Source: Voacanga thouarsii | Taxonomy: Eukaryota; Streptophyta; Magnoliopsida; Gentianales; Apocynaceae | Direction of reading: 5' to 3' | NCBI GenBank assembly: GCA_026120185.1 | Contig: JANUWF010002120.1 | Coordinates: 1,550,001-1,614,000, forward strand | Length of the DNA: 64,000 nucleotides | Part shown: positions 46,831 to 58,505 of the stretch, one piece after another | Numbering within the stretch: the stretch's first letter is position 1 | Layout: each line of letters starts with the position of its first letter | Position numbers and translations under genes: made by a program | Notes under the pieces: model-generated | Databases searched by the model: none | What the model saw: only the letters and a program-made list of their open reading frames with translations | Told to the model about the DNA's origin: nothing

Positions 46831-47460
46831 AAAAATGCCGACCTCAAAAGTCTCTAATTCTTGCTCTAAAATCAACTCATGTCAATCCGGTAAATAGCAC
46901 CTTTTCCTCATCCAAGAAAAACATGTTACATAAATTATATCTCATGCTCCAGATAAATGCAAAAAAGGTGAAAATAACAATGTCAATTAATCCATAAGCG
47001 CCAGCAAGAAGGGATAACATAGAAACATAATCAATTTAAATCTATTACCCTCTCTACATCTCTCATCAAACACTTACCCCGCAAGTATCTACAAGAAATT
47101 TGTACAAGGAAAGAAGGTAGAAACCAAAATACACTCATTGCCGAAACGGCAAAAAGGGAAATTGGAATCAAGGAAGAGGGACTAACACGGAATCAAAAGG
47201 GACTGCTGAGATGAATTAGGAACAAAATAGGCAGCTAAATCTGTAAAGAAACAAGAAATTTTGAACGAAAAGGGGAAGAGAAATGTTGATAACAGAGACA
47301 AAGAAGGAAGCTTTTCGCAAATTTGACACAAAATTTCACTCACTTTTCTGCAGAAAATGTTTCCTTTTTCTTTACCTTTCCCTCTCAAATTTGTTGCGGG
47401 AGTAAAGGAAGAATCAATGAAGCAGCGGGCTCTTCGCTGCGTGTTGTTTGGAACCGCTTA
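46831..47460 (-). promoter_or_regulatory. 5' flank of the GT47 gene, possible 5' UTR intron
   Basis: Upstream of the ATG there is a TTTTAG acceptor-like site (about 46867) and a GTGAGT donor-like site at 47343-47338, so a 5' UTR intron of about 470 bp is possible. No clear TATA box is seen. The ORFs in this area are not convincing. Confidence 0.3.
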
Positions 47461-48875
47461 GGCAAGTATTTGTTATCTCAATCTAAATTAAAATTCTAAT
47501 TCAAAATAATATTAATTTAAATAATTCTGATTTTTAAGAATAATAATATATTTACAATACATCATATTTTTTAATTAATAATTAAATCTTACATTTATTA
47601 TATATTTAATAATATTTTATTAATTTTTAACAAAATCATCTCAATTGAATCATTATTATGATAACTCTTGTTGACTCTCAAATGTAACACAAATCTAAAT
47701 TAATAAGCTGTATAATACTGTATTTTTATTTCTTTTTAATGAGGCAATTTTTAGCTATTTTTGCACTTGCTAAGATAATTCAACCAAATAATAAATAAAT
47801 ATTTTTAGTTTTTATTGTTTAATTAATCGGTATTAAATCTTAAAATAAAGATATTTAAATTTAAATTTTATTATATATTTATATAATATATTTTTATTTT
47901 TATTTAATTTAAAATATAACTAAATATAATATAAAAATAAATTATAATAAATTTAATATAATATAAATTTTATTTTTATTTAATTTAATTTAAAGTATAA
48001 TTAAATATAATGTAAAAATAAATTATAATAAATTTAACTTTTATACTTAATATTTTAAATTTTAAAATTTTAAAATTTTAATTTAAAAAATTTAATACTT
48101 AAATATTTAAAAGTTAACTTTAATAAATAGACCATAAATTTAACTAAAATAAAATATTAAAGTAAAAAATAATAATAGAAGTAAATAAAAATATAAACGA
48201 TACATTTACTTTTTTTCATTAGAAGAGAAAATAATAGTAAATCAAAAGAAGTAATACTACCTCCCTACATTAATGTATCTTGTCCCCCCAAAATTACTAT
48301 GGGACTTTGAAAGGGAGAAAATAAGTTGAAGAATTAAAAAAAAAAATTAAAGCACCATATGAGGTGGGTGTTGACATCAACACCTACTTGTTTTTTTTTT
48401 GTATGGAAAGAGATTTACCATACAGGGCCCAGAGGCTAAGAAAATGAAGGCGGAAACAAATTCATTGCATACAATATGACTACGCACCTATGCTTTCTCC
48501 TGTAGCATTCGTGATTAATCTGCTCTGACTTCACTGTTCCGGAGCACAGCTTTACGTTGTTCTTTTCCTTGTGCATTTTAACTAGGATGGACTCTTCATC
48601 ATCTTACTGATGTTCAACCAAATCAACATAAAAGCTAGAGATCAAAATGTTCGCCGTATTTTGATGCGTCAGATTTAGGTAAATAAAAATATTATTTTTA
48701 AATTCATTCCTAATCAAATTTTAATTAAAATATTAATTTCAATTTACACATATGAACAAATATACCCATCATAAAACATAATATAGAGAATTAATAAATA
48801 TCGATCTTCAAAGAACAAGACTAATTACTCTTCATTCTTTATTTAACCTAACAACTAAGTTAATTAAGAAGAAAC

Positions 48876-48933
<58 letters not shown>

Positions 48934-50147
48934 AAATATAGGAGAAAAGACATGTAACTAGATAGAAATCCTTAAAAACATAATAATTATTAACTAGTAA
49001 TTCTCTCAATTAATCATTATTCTAGCATTATGGGGCAATAAATTAGAATCACTTCATTTGCAATCTATAAATTCACTATCTTCTAGTTAAATTAGTGGAT
49101 ATATCATATCTCACCAATTCATTCAAAAGATGCATTATGCATTAAACTTAATCCTCAACAAATACCCCTATATTTTAGATGATATAAATTTGAAATTAGT
49201 CAATAACCCTACATTTTAGGTGAAATTAATCAATCTTTGATTACTGAAGTACTTACTCTTAACTTTCTTTTGCAATCTAGTTAAGAAATAATAAATATGA
49301 AATCAATTAAATTGCACTCACTTCTAACTTTGTTTTAAAAGTGAAATAGAAGGAAGAAACAATTAGTTAATTCATCAAATAAAGCAAGTAATCAAATATT
49401 AGAAATAATAACCAATTGATTAAAAAGTTAAAATCAATACAAAATCACAAATCCAAAAATATCCTCTAAATATAATTAAAACATTAATCTCATCATTATT
49501 CAAGAAAAAGAACATAGGAAAAAAATAAAACTCATAGACAAGCCATTTTCTTCTCCTATTGAAGACTTTTCTTAATGCAATGCTCCTCTTTGATGAATTC
49601 CTTCTTCAAAACTTGATTCTCCAATCAATTCTTGAATTAACCATATTTTGTTTGTGCTTTCCTTGTATTTATAGCTTTCTAGGTTGCAAAAAACATTCCA
49701 TAAGAGTTTTGGGTCGTGCACAAGTCAGATACTAAAAGCCTTCTTGAGCAATTCCTAATTCTGATCAAAATCATACTTCACGCTAACATCCTCCAATCCA
49801 GGGTCGGCACCAGCTCTCCTCTGTCTATGCCCAAATCCTCTGTTTTCATCCTATTTTGCCCTGTTATTCCAGAATTAAGTTAGGGCTAGCTTATATACCT
49901 TGGGCCAATACTAGTTCAACATTGGAACGCTGCAATTAAGTTCTAAAGTCTCCAATTTCTACACAAAATTCAAAGAAAACCTTTCTACAACTAATTATTT
50001 TAATTTCATCAAAAAAAGTAAAGGAATTGATTAGCTATTATATCAAAAACCTCTCAAAATCACCTAAAATAGTTAGGAAAATATAGGTATATTTAGGCCA
50101 TATAATATTTAATTCCTCATAATCTATCTCCTCCATATGTAGCGAGT
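47461..50147. other. AT-rich intergenic DNA
   Basis: No gene is visible. 47480-48230 is extremely AT-rich. A low-copy-looking stretch at 49530-49960 resembles an LTR or leader in minus orientation because it contains a GTCGGCACCAGCT motif (about 49803-49815) shared with the H/J/K elements, but I cannot define its ends. Confidence 0.4.
48877..48932. repeat. (AT)n(AG)n compound microsatellite
   Basis: About 15 AT units followed by about 12 AG units. Confidence 0.9.
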
Positions 50148-50664
50148 TGTAATGCCCTACTATATACATAACCCCAAATAGGTCAAAGATGTCGCTCATC
50201 CTTAAAATTCGAAGTCTTTATAACGCACTAAAAAAAAAAAAAATTGAAGCTTAAATTTGAAACTAAAAATAAATTTATTACATCATCCAACTAAATGCAT
50301 TATCTCCAAACATAAAAATAGCTCAATACATATATAATCCAAGCTAACCCCTTCAACTCTTGACCAAAACTCAAATTATCCTAAAATCATGATAAAAGAA
50401 ACGTGTGAGATAAAAAATATTTATAAGTCATATATACATAACTCAGTTTTAAAAAAAATGATTATGCATGATTGCAATAAATTTGAGATAAATAACAAGT
50501 ATGCCTTCAAATATTTCCATAATTAAACTTCTAGGAGAAATTTTCAAATACTCATAAATTAAGGTTTAATGAGTGTTCATAATATACATATTTTCTATAT
50601 AAATTAGATTCTATTTGTTGTAAAATTAGCTTAAATGACTACTAATCCCCACATTTTAACATTG
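50148..50664 (-). mobile_element. Truncated Tekay-like gypsy LTR end
   Basis: On the plus strand it starts TGTAATGCCCTACTATATAC, the counterpart of TGTAACACCCCACTACCTAG at 60526, with the conserved GATGTCGC and TCTTTATAAC blocks in register. It is the 3' terminal 517 bp of an E-type LTR in minus orientation, cut at 50664 by LTR J. Confidence 0.65.
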
Positions 50665-51623
50665 TGATAGGAATCGTTCAAGATACGAAAGCCACACCAA
50701 AGAAGGGAGAGAGAGGTGCAAGCCACCACTCATGGCTCTTTAGGTGAGATTCATTTTCAAGAGTGTGCAAGGAAGTTTTCAATGTCACCAAGCCAAAAAA
50801 CTAAAGACCAAGATATATATGAAGAAATAGGTGCTAAAGGGAAGGTCAGTAGAAACTAAACTCACCCAATAACTTGTGTGGAAGGCCAAAGAATTGCAAA
50901 GGAAGGTTGAAGATAAGAAAAAGAACTAGACCTAACAAGGTAAACCAACGTCGGCTCAACCTTTGTTGTTGGCCAAATATTGGCAGAACACAGCTGGTGT
51001 CGACTGCTCTAGGTAAGCAAGCGCCAGATCACTTCGGGCAAACCCTATTTTGTTGTTTTTAATTTTTTTTGTTTTCAATTAAATTTTCAAAACTTTTATA
51101 TTGTAATAGGGATATTTTAAGCTTTGTTAAGAGATGAATGGTTGAGATTTAATCTCTCATTTGCTAGGTTAAGATGACTATATATATGCCATTATAAAAC
51201 CTTCATTTTTAGATTTTAGAGTTAAATGTTTTGATAGGAAACCAATTTCTCTAAAGAGAGAGTGTGTAAAAGTGATTCCCATTCATCAAGACCAAATCAA
51301 AATGCTTAGTCTCACCTTTGATCAATGTCTCTAAACTTTAAATGAATAATCTAAAACTTCTTTCTCTATTCTTGGGTGCTAGAAATTTGCCTAATATTCT
51401 TGATAGATTTAAGTTTGGGTGCCTTCTAATCCCATCCTTATTGTTCTAATCCCTTATAGATTAGGATATTGAGATGTTTTGAAGTAGGCTATGTTCACTA
51501 AATGCCATTGGATTAGTTGCATTTGTATCTAATTCTTTGTGAATGTGAATTTGGTAGGAAGCTTGGTGACCAACTCTAAGTTTTTGGTTCTTCAAGAATC
51601 AAGGTGCTTTCATGCTTATATCA
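50665..51623 (+). mobile_element. 5' LTR of Ty3/gypsy element J
   Basis: 959 bp, TGATAGGAATCG...GCTTATATCA, followed by a primer site. Related to the H LTR (4770-6024) through shared start, the segment about CATGGC..TTTAGGTGAGATTCATTTTC and the end GGTGCTTTC..ATATCA. GC motifs at about 50950-51030. TATA-like sequence at 51180. Confidence 0.8.
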
Positions 51624-51626
51624 AAG

Positions 51627-51637
51627 TGGTATCAGAG
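51627..51637 (+). other. Primer binding site of element J
   Basis: TGGTATCAGAG, exact tRNA-Met complement, three bases after the LTR end. Confidence 0.88.
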
Positions 51638-51815
51638 TAAGCTTGTGTTAATTATAATTAATATAACTTTCTTTGGGCAAAGGTACACGTTTCTTCAAAA
51701 CTTGTTGGAAAATTTTCAATTTTCGTCACTTATTTTAATGCCATTTTTAAAAGTTCAAAACTCAAAATCATCCCATGAACTTAATGTAAAATTGATCTTA
51801 TAGGTTGGTATAATG
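51638..51815 (+). mobile_element. Leader of element J, first part
   Basis: No gene. It ends at TTTGA (51816-51820), the target site of K, and continues at 55706. Confidence 0.55.
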
Positions 51816-51820
51816 TTTGA

Positions 51821-52707
51821 TTATGAGACTCTGCTTCATCATAGAGGTCAAGATAACGGAGAGGGAGGTGTGGTCATGCAAGGACAAGGGCCGGTGACGA
51901 AGACGGATGAAACTCATCTGAAAAGGAGGTCACCAGAGGATGGCCGACGTTGGCTCCAAGTAGCCAAACCGACGTCAGCCTCATTCTGCTCAACAACAGG
52001 TTCATCCGTTGTTCAACTGCCCGAAGACAGAACACAGTCGGCACCGGCTGTGATCCCAAACTAGCGCCAGCTGCACCCTGGGCAGCCATCGACTGTTCTG
52101 CGTTTTAATGCTTTTCTCCGGTTTTCTTCACTTTTAATTACTTGAAAAAACTTATTATGACCTTCAATTGTAATAGAACCTTAGGGATTACTTAGCTAGG
52201 GTTAGGGTAGTATAAATAGCACCTTTAGTGATTTGAAAACGCAATACACTTCACTTTAATTCAAATTTGAGAAGAGAATCTTAAGAGGCCCTAGCCTCCT
52301 TGTTCATCTTATTCAAGACCAAGCTAAAGGGTTAGTCCTCCTTTTGTAAGAGTCTATAAATCTTTTGGATAATCCAATGTTGTTTCTTTGAATGGGTCTT
52401 AGTTGTTTTGTTCTTCTAAGGTTTGTTTGAAATCCAATATTTGGGTGCCTATTTTGTATATTCTATTTGTTCTTGTTTGCCTTTGTTGCTTCAAGGATAT
52501 TGGGGTGAGATTATAGTAGAACTTTCTACTCATCTTGAGAGTCTTTGAGGCTTTATTCTTCAAGGGTTTGAAAGAGTGTAGATAGTTATTTGATTTTCTC
52601 CTTTTTGGTCACAAGAATCTCTGTTTTTTTGTTCCTTTGAGTTGAGCTGAAACATAGCCAACAAAAACACCACAATACCAAGAAAAGCCACATATGAATT
52701 CATATCA
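51821..52707 (+). mobile_element. 5' LTR of element K
   Basis: Starts TTATGAGACTCTGC (family TGATGAGACTCC) and ends AATTCATATCA. TATA box at 52211. Contains GC motifs GCCGACGTTGGC, GACGTCAGCC, GGCACCGGCT and GCGCCAGCT (51940-52075). Confidence 0.85.
52211..52218 (+). promoter_or_regulatory. TATA box of K 5' LTR
   Basis: TATAAATA in GGGTAGTATAAATAGC. The 3' LTR carries TGTAAATA at the same place (55217-55224), so only the 5' LTR keeps the consensus. Confidence 0.55.
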
Positions 52708-52714
52708 AAGAGTT

Positions 52715-52725
52715 TGGTATTAGAG
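52715..52725 (+). other. Primer binding site of element K
   Basis: TGGTATTAGAG, one change from the tRNA-Met complement. Confidence 0.75.
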
Positions 52726-53632
52726 TAAGGAAAAACTTAATTCCCATCAAAGCTTGAAAGCAAGAAAAAGGAGCCTTACAAAGTGAAGAAAAAGAAAATA
52801 GAGAAAAATCCCGTCACTCAAAAAATTACTCTAAAAAGGTCTTGAAATTTTTGTTATATCTTGATTTTTCTGTTGGGAAATTGCTCCTTGATGTTGTTAT
52901 AATCCTTGGAAACAAATTTATCTTATGATTGTAGTGAAATTTGGCTTGAATATGGGTGGAATTGTTGACTGTTCTTAAGTGACGAGATTACAGCCAATGT
53001 GTTTGATAAATGTTCTATGAGAGTGTTTTTTGCTATAGTTGGGAATTTTGATTCTTGATTTTCATTCCTTGGGATTTTGTGACTTAGCATATCACTCTAT
53101 TATTGAATTTCATGTTCATTGAACTCAATTTTTCTATTGCACCTTTGTGATCATCTTGTTCTTCATCATTCTAGTTCTAGTTGTTCTTGTTTCTTTATTC
53201 TTGATAATTCTTATTTGTTTCTTGCTTAGGAGTATTTCTTTTGCATCTAGTGCTTGTTCTTGTGTTGATTGAGTCCACTTTTCTTGAAATTCTTGACTTA
53301 AAACTTATTTGCTTGAGGCGCCCAACAAGTGTTTGTTGAAATTCTCCTAAGACCCCCTAAGATCCCTAATTGAAAAATTCTTTTGATTTGTGTGATTCAC
53401 TTAGCTGGACTAAATCTTCAACTATTAGGGAGAATTGGGATTGAACAAGAAGGCCTGAGTGTTGAGAAAAATGCAAGAGGGTGAGCCTATTATTAAAAGA
53501 GCCTAAGAGAGCAAAACACGAGCGTGGAGTGAACAACCTTGAGAGCCAACACACAAGGAAATGAAGTGAGGATCCATTTTTCTTTCTAATATCTTTGTGT
53601 TGTAGGTATAAGTAAACAAATATTCCATCACC

Positions 53633-54360
53633 ATGGCCTATGATCAATAAATCTCTAGTCCTAACCCAAGTAGATCTAGTAGACCTCAAGAAGATCAAAT
53701 TGATGCTAGGGTTTTGCATGAAGATTTGCAAGCCATGATGAGGACTATGCGAAGTGAGTTCCAAAACATGAAAAGGTAGTTGATAAATCATCTGGGATAA
53801 TCTTCTACCGTTGCACAAAGGAGAGGTCAAGAGCGTTTTGAAGTGCCTAGCCCTAGGATGAGGGCATTCACTAGGCCACCACTTCAAACCCCAACACTAC
53901 TAGCAAGGTGTCAATTGAGAAGGATGAAGTCCCTAAGCCATTCTAAACGGACTTCTACAAACCTAGAGAGGATTGGAAGCCAAGGGAGGATTGGAAACCT
54001 AGGGAAGGTTGGAACAAGGACAAGGGAGAAGCCATGGAGAGGCCATAAAGGAATAGGGATATCAAGTGTTTTAAGTGCCTTGGATATGGACATTCTTCCT
54101 ATGAGTGTCCAAGCAAGAGAACGATGTATATTAATCCCTATGGTGAGGATTCTACCGACAAAGAAAAAGAGGAAGAAAGGTACCAAGGAAAACAAGAGGG
54201 AAATGGGAATGAGAAAAGTGATGAGGGGGAAATTGTTGTACAAGATGTTAAGCAAAAATAAGAAATTGAGAGGAAAGAAAAAGAGAAAAAGGGAAAAGAG
54301 TTGAGAGAGAGGATGAACAAACAAGTTCATTTGACAATCAATGATAGAAGTGAGCAATGA
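53633..54360 (+). pseudogene. Gypsy gag with CCHC knuckle and Lys/Glu linker, element K
   Basis: The gag start is about ATGGCCTATGATCAA (53633), with SSPNPSRSSRP, HEDLQAMMRTMRSEFQNMKR, a short frame shift region with Pro/Arg-rich sequence, and a perfect zinc knuckle CFKCLGYGHSSYEC (about 54072-54115). It then becomes Lys/Glu-rich (DKEKEEERYQGKQ and on). Knuckle and linker suggest RNA binding. About 700 bases of leader (52726-53632) come before, without a gene. Retrotrans_gag core seems mostly deleted. Confidence 0.65.
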
Positions 54361-54854
54361 CAAGAGAGGGGAGGTAAACGACGAGTAAATTTCTTTGCAA
54401 AAGAGAGTGAGGCCATAAAAGCTATAGAAGTTAAGGAACCGGTTATTCTTCCTTTATGCAAAGGTTCTTATGATTCTATTAATGATTTTTCATTGTCTTT
54501 GCCTAATGAAATTACAGCTGTTCCTCAAGAATTTGCAGTTGTTTTTCCCAAGAAGGTGGTCAACCGAACACTTACCCAATTCTTACGGACCATAATTAAG
54601 AAGAACTTGACCAATTGGGAGGAATGCTGGCCACACCTTAAATTTGTTTTTAAAAGGGTTTTTCACTCCAGCACTTTTTATTCTCCTTTCGAAATTGTGA
54701 ATGGTTTTAATCCCCCAACTCATTTTGATTTGATTCCCTTGCTTGTAGGTGACCGAATGAACCTTGATGGAGTTAAGAAGGTGGCAATGGTGAAAGCATT
54801 CCATGTAGATGATGGCAATGATTCGAAGATGAATCCTTTTCAAAAAGGGGGAGA
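54361..54854 (+). pseudogene. In-frame RT-start/integrase-end fusion and PPT, element K
   Basis: One open frame contains the segment that precedes gypsy RT (FFAKESEAIKAIEVKEPVIL, then LPNEITAVPQEFAVVFPKK, the usual LL.E..DVFP) and jumps at about 54555-54565 to integrase C-terminus: RTLTQFLRTIIKKNLTNWEE, WPHLKFVFKRVFHSSTFYSP, FEIVNGFNPPTHFDLIPL. Around 2 kb of RT, RNase H and integrase core is lost without breaking the frame. It ends DSKMNPFQKGGDDE, then polypurine AAAAAGGGGGAGA directly before the LTR. Confidence 0.8.
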
Positions 54855-55700
54855 TGATGAGACTCCACTTCATCATGGAAGTCAAGATAAAGGAGGGGGA
54901 GGTGTGGCCATGCAAAGGACAAGGGCCGGCGATGAAGACGGACGAAACTCGTTCGAAAAGGAGGCCACTAGAGGATGCGCCGGCCTCATTCTACTCAACA
55001 ACAGGTTCATCCGTTGTTCGACCGCCCAAAGACAGAACACAGCCGGTGTTGGCTGTGATGCCTAAACCAGTGTCGGCTGCACCCTGGGCAGCCATCGACT
55101 GTTTCGCGTTTTAATGCTTTTCTCTGATTTTCTTCACTTTTAATTGCTTGTAAAGACTTATTATGACCCTAAACTGTAATAGAACCTTAGAGATTACTTA
55201 GCTAGGGTTAGGGTAGTGTAAATAGTACCTTTAGTGATTTGAAAACACAATACACTTCACTTTAATTCAAATTTGAGAAGAGAATCTTGAGAGGCCCTAG
55301 CCTCTTTGTTCATCTTGTTCAAGACCAAGCTAAAGGGTTAGTCCTCCTTTTGTAAGAGTTTATAAATCTTTTGGATAATCCAATGTTGTTTCTTTGAATG
55401 GGTCTTAATTGCTTTGTTCTTCTAAGGTTTGTTTGAAATCTAATATTTGGGTGTCTATTTTGTCTATTCTATTTGTTCTTATTTGCCTTTGTTGCTTCAA
55501 GGATATTAGGGTGAGATTATAGTAGAACTTTCTACTCATCTTGAAGGTCTTTGAGGCTTTGTTCTTCAAGGGTTTGAAAGAATGTAAGTAGTTATTTGGT
55601 TTTCTCCTTTTTGGTCACAAGAATCTCTGTTTTTTTGTTCCTTTGAGTTGAGCTGAAACAAAGCCAACAAAAACACCCATAACACCAAGAATTCGTATCA
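54855..55700 (+). mobile_element. 3' LTR of element K
   Basis: 846 bp, TGATGAGACTCC...ATTCGTATCA. Compared with the 5' LTR it lacks about 40 bp between GC motifs near 54970 (AGAGGATG joined to CGCCGGCC). Confidence 0.85.
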
Positions 55701-55705
55701 TTTGA

Positions 55706-56508
55706 AGAACCATTTAGCATGAAAATTTGTTGATTTGAAGTTTAAACAAGTAGAAAACTCATCAAAATATTGCTACAATTTCATATTCCCGTAACTAGTT
55801 TTCTTGTAATCTTTGAGTTGAAAACTTCAATTTTTAGTTTGGGTTTATTGTAGAATTGAGCCTACATGATATATTGATGTTTGGGTAACAATTTGGTGTG
55901 ATAATTTGTTGATTTGGGGCTTAAAACATAGCTAAATTTATTGAACAAAATTGAGTTACGAGCCACATATAAAGTGTTTGGTATATTGCTTCAAGGCCTT
56001 GTGATTGCTCATACATGACTTGTCAAAACTTCTATTCATGAAATACATTGTTTCCTAGTAGTGTAAATTGTTTTTAGTGAGATAAATCTTCTTGTAGCCA
56101 TTAGAAATTTGTTTCTTTTTGAACTTATCTTATGCTTGGAAAGCAATTTTGTAACTTAAACTCCCACCACTACTTTTCTTGAGTTTGCAATATTTGAGAA
56201 ATCATTGCCTGGAGTAAATCATTAATTGTCAAATTTATGTCTCTTGAGGCTGTGATAGCATCATTTTGCATAGAACTTGTTGATTTCATTTGATGTCTAC
56301 CAAGTGTTTGATAAATTGCTTCTATGAGTCTTTTCTTTCTTATTATTTATAGCTGAGTTGACTTATCAAGTTAAGCTAGATACTTTGAATTGGGAAGAGT
56401 TAGGAAGAACTTGAGTGAGCAAATTTGAGGGTTGAAAAAGGCAAAAAGGTGAGCTTATCGTCATAAAAACTAAAGAATAGTTTAAACACAAGGGTTGAGT
56501 GACATTAT
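55706..56508 (+). mobile_element. Leader of element J, second part
   Basis: No gene. Its end (AAAAGGTGAGCTTATCGTCATAAAA...) matches K's leader at about 53470-53500 (AGAGGGTGAGCCTATTATTAAAA), confirming that J and K are related gypsy elements. Cut at 56509 by a C-type LTR. Confidence 0.65.
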
Positions 56509-58450
56509 TGTTGGATTTCGATAATGTAATATCAAATAATATGGAGTGGAAATTAAAATGAAATTCACGTAATAGGATCACTCGTATGTAATTAAATGGG
56601 TCAAGTGGAAGAGGAGAAAATTTCTATAATTTGAAAGATGTAGCTTCTAAAATTTTTCCTCTCGACAAAATTCCTTTGGAAATTCATTCAAGCCTTAAAC
56701 CACCAAAATTCCAAGTATAGGAATTTCTTTAACGCAGTCCACCAGAAGAACGATACTCAAATTGGAGCAAAATTGTGCTAACAATTTTTAATTGCAGCTA
56801 GGGTATTTAATTTTGTTTGGAGAGAAGAAGGAAAGAGGCTTTGTGTTTTCGTGGGTTCTATGATGTCTCAACTAGTGCGGTGGTTTCCTATATATATAGA
56901 AAAAAACACTACCTTCATTAGACACATGTACAGAGCCTTTCGTTTCCTAATCCTTTTAGGAAACAATTGTTTAGCCTTTTTAATTATGGGCTCTTAGATT
57001 TAGAAATTGCAACTTGACCTTTAAATTATAACAAGTTTATAACTCACCTCAAAATGATTTAATAATTAAAATCCAACCCCAACAATTATACTCCCTCCAT
57101 CCCATCTAAATTGATACTTTTTTACTTGGTACGATATTTTATGCAAAAGTAATAGTTGTATATAATAGTAATATAGTATGATAAAAATAAGAAATATGTG
57201 AGTTCCATAATATTTTTGTCAAATCTAAGTATATAAAAGCAATATATGCAGGATATATTGATTATTTTATAATATATAATATATTAAAAACTTTCCTTTT
57301 AAGAAAAGTGTCAATTCTTTTGCGACAGTAAAAAATAGTAAGTAGACCAATTTGGTGGGAACGAAGGGAGTAACACATTATAACTAGCATATAATAATTA
57401 TTTCTTCTTAGAAATTAACCTCATAATATTATCATAGAATATTTCGAGTATCGATTCTCTATTATGTGTGACCTAGTAGGTTTTTTGGTCTATTAGTAGC
57501 AAAACTATGATTTAATTCTAATCACTACAGAATTAATAATCCATAATAATTAGAATTAACTTATTAATACTAATTAAGAATAGTTTATTAATTTTTCAAT
57601 TAATAAATTTATATTTAGCAGATCATAAATAGCATCTAGTAATGCATCATGACTGCCTAAAAGTCTAAAAAGTCAAATAGCTTGACATGAATCTTTCAAT
57701 AGAAAAATATTAGTGCAATAAACACCTTTCATCATACTATATCTCATTCAGTTTGGAATGTAGAATTAGTGCAAACTCTCTCTAGAATATAATTAATTCT
57801 AGCTTGAATTTATTAGTACTTGTTGTAGAATCTATTACTTAACATGTGTATCATTTGGAATTATTTCCAATATATAGTTGCCTTGCCAATAATTTCTTAA
57901 GTAATGATCTCCTATGAGTGGCTGTGAGATATATGCCCCTACTATTCAGAGTGATGAATTCTTTATTGATTCTCTCAACTACTTTTATTTACTTTATATT
58001 GTACCTAATATCCATTCTATAAATGGTCCCAATGAGATTCCAAAGATTAGAATCAAAGTATAACGCTTAATAAATAAAGTACCTTGGAGGTCTCAAATCT
58101 AAGGATACTTGCGCATTTGCTATGATAAGATTTTATCACTGGCACTAAATAATTATCTATGTGATTTTCTCATAGCTAGATTATCTAATGTACCTGTTTA
58201 TGTAATAAGTATCTACATGTTAACTTTCAATATCACAATACCTACAGATGTGAAAACAACCTCTTGATCTAATCAAGAAGTCTAATATATGCTAGTCTTG
58301 GTACATTAATGATGTCCCGTCTCATTAATATTACGACTAGGGATGGTTTAAGTACAAGTACTGTATAGTGTAGTAGGAATTTCACATCGTAATCTCTATC
58401 ATGATTTCCTTAATAGTGTATATTGTGCTAGGGACTTTAACTATCAGTTT
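56509..58450 (-). mobile_element. C-family copia LTR, truncated, with MITE inside
   Basis: Plus-strand TGTTGGATTTCG start; after the MITE the sequence follows the C LTRs in order (for example TCTATTATGTGTGACCTA, then GCTAGGGACTTTA near 58429). About 130 bp short at the right, where the CA/TG repeat and LTR B3 begin. It was a minus-strand LTR like the others. Confidence 0.75.
57091..57370. mobile_element. Stowaway-like MITE (Tc1/mariner)
   Basis: 280 bp bounded by CTCCCTCCATCCCA and, inverted, CTCCCTTCGTTCCCACC, with a TA on each side (57089-57090, 57371-57372). These are the signature ends and target duplication of plant Stowaway MITEs. No coding capacity; would depend on a mariner transposase elsewhere. 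Orientation cannot be assigned. Confidence 0.85.
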
Positions 58451-58505
58451 TACACACACACACACACACACACACAATATATATGTGTGTGTGTGTGTGT
58501 GTGTG
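58451..58505. repeat. (AC)12-AATATATAT-(GT)10 palindromic microsatellite
   Basis: AC repeats (58452-58476), an AT centre and GT repeats (58485-58505) form a near-perfect inverted repeat exactly between the C-family LTR and LTR B3. Confidence 0.9.

Larger units (their letters stand above)
51821..55700 (+). mobile_element. Ty3/gypsy element K, internally deleted, both LTRs and perfect duplication
   Basis: K has LTRs at 51821-52707 (887 bp) and 54855-55700 (846 bp) and is flanked by TTTGA on both sides (51816-51820, 55701-55705). The internal region is only 2.1 kb: leader, gag with zinc knuckle, linker, then directly the C-terminal part of integrase and the polypurine tract. The two LTRs are highly similar apart from a deletion of about 40 bp in the 3' copy and a TG-to-TT change at the 5' end, so insertion is comparatively recent. 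It lacks protease, most of the reverse transcriptase, RNase H and the integrase core, so movement would need helper proteins. Confidence 0.85.

Noticed and set aside
46831..46875. Non-ATG start upstream of the GT47 ATG
   Set aside because: It begins at a TTG; the ATG at 46830 gives a normal type II N-terminus.
53911..54363. 150-codon antisense open frame
   Set aside because: Shadow of the Lys/Glu-rich gag linker of K.
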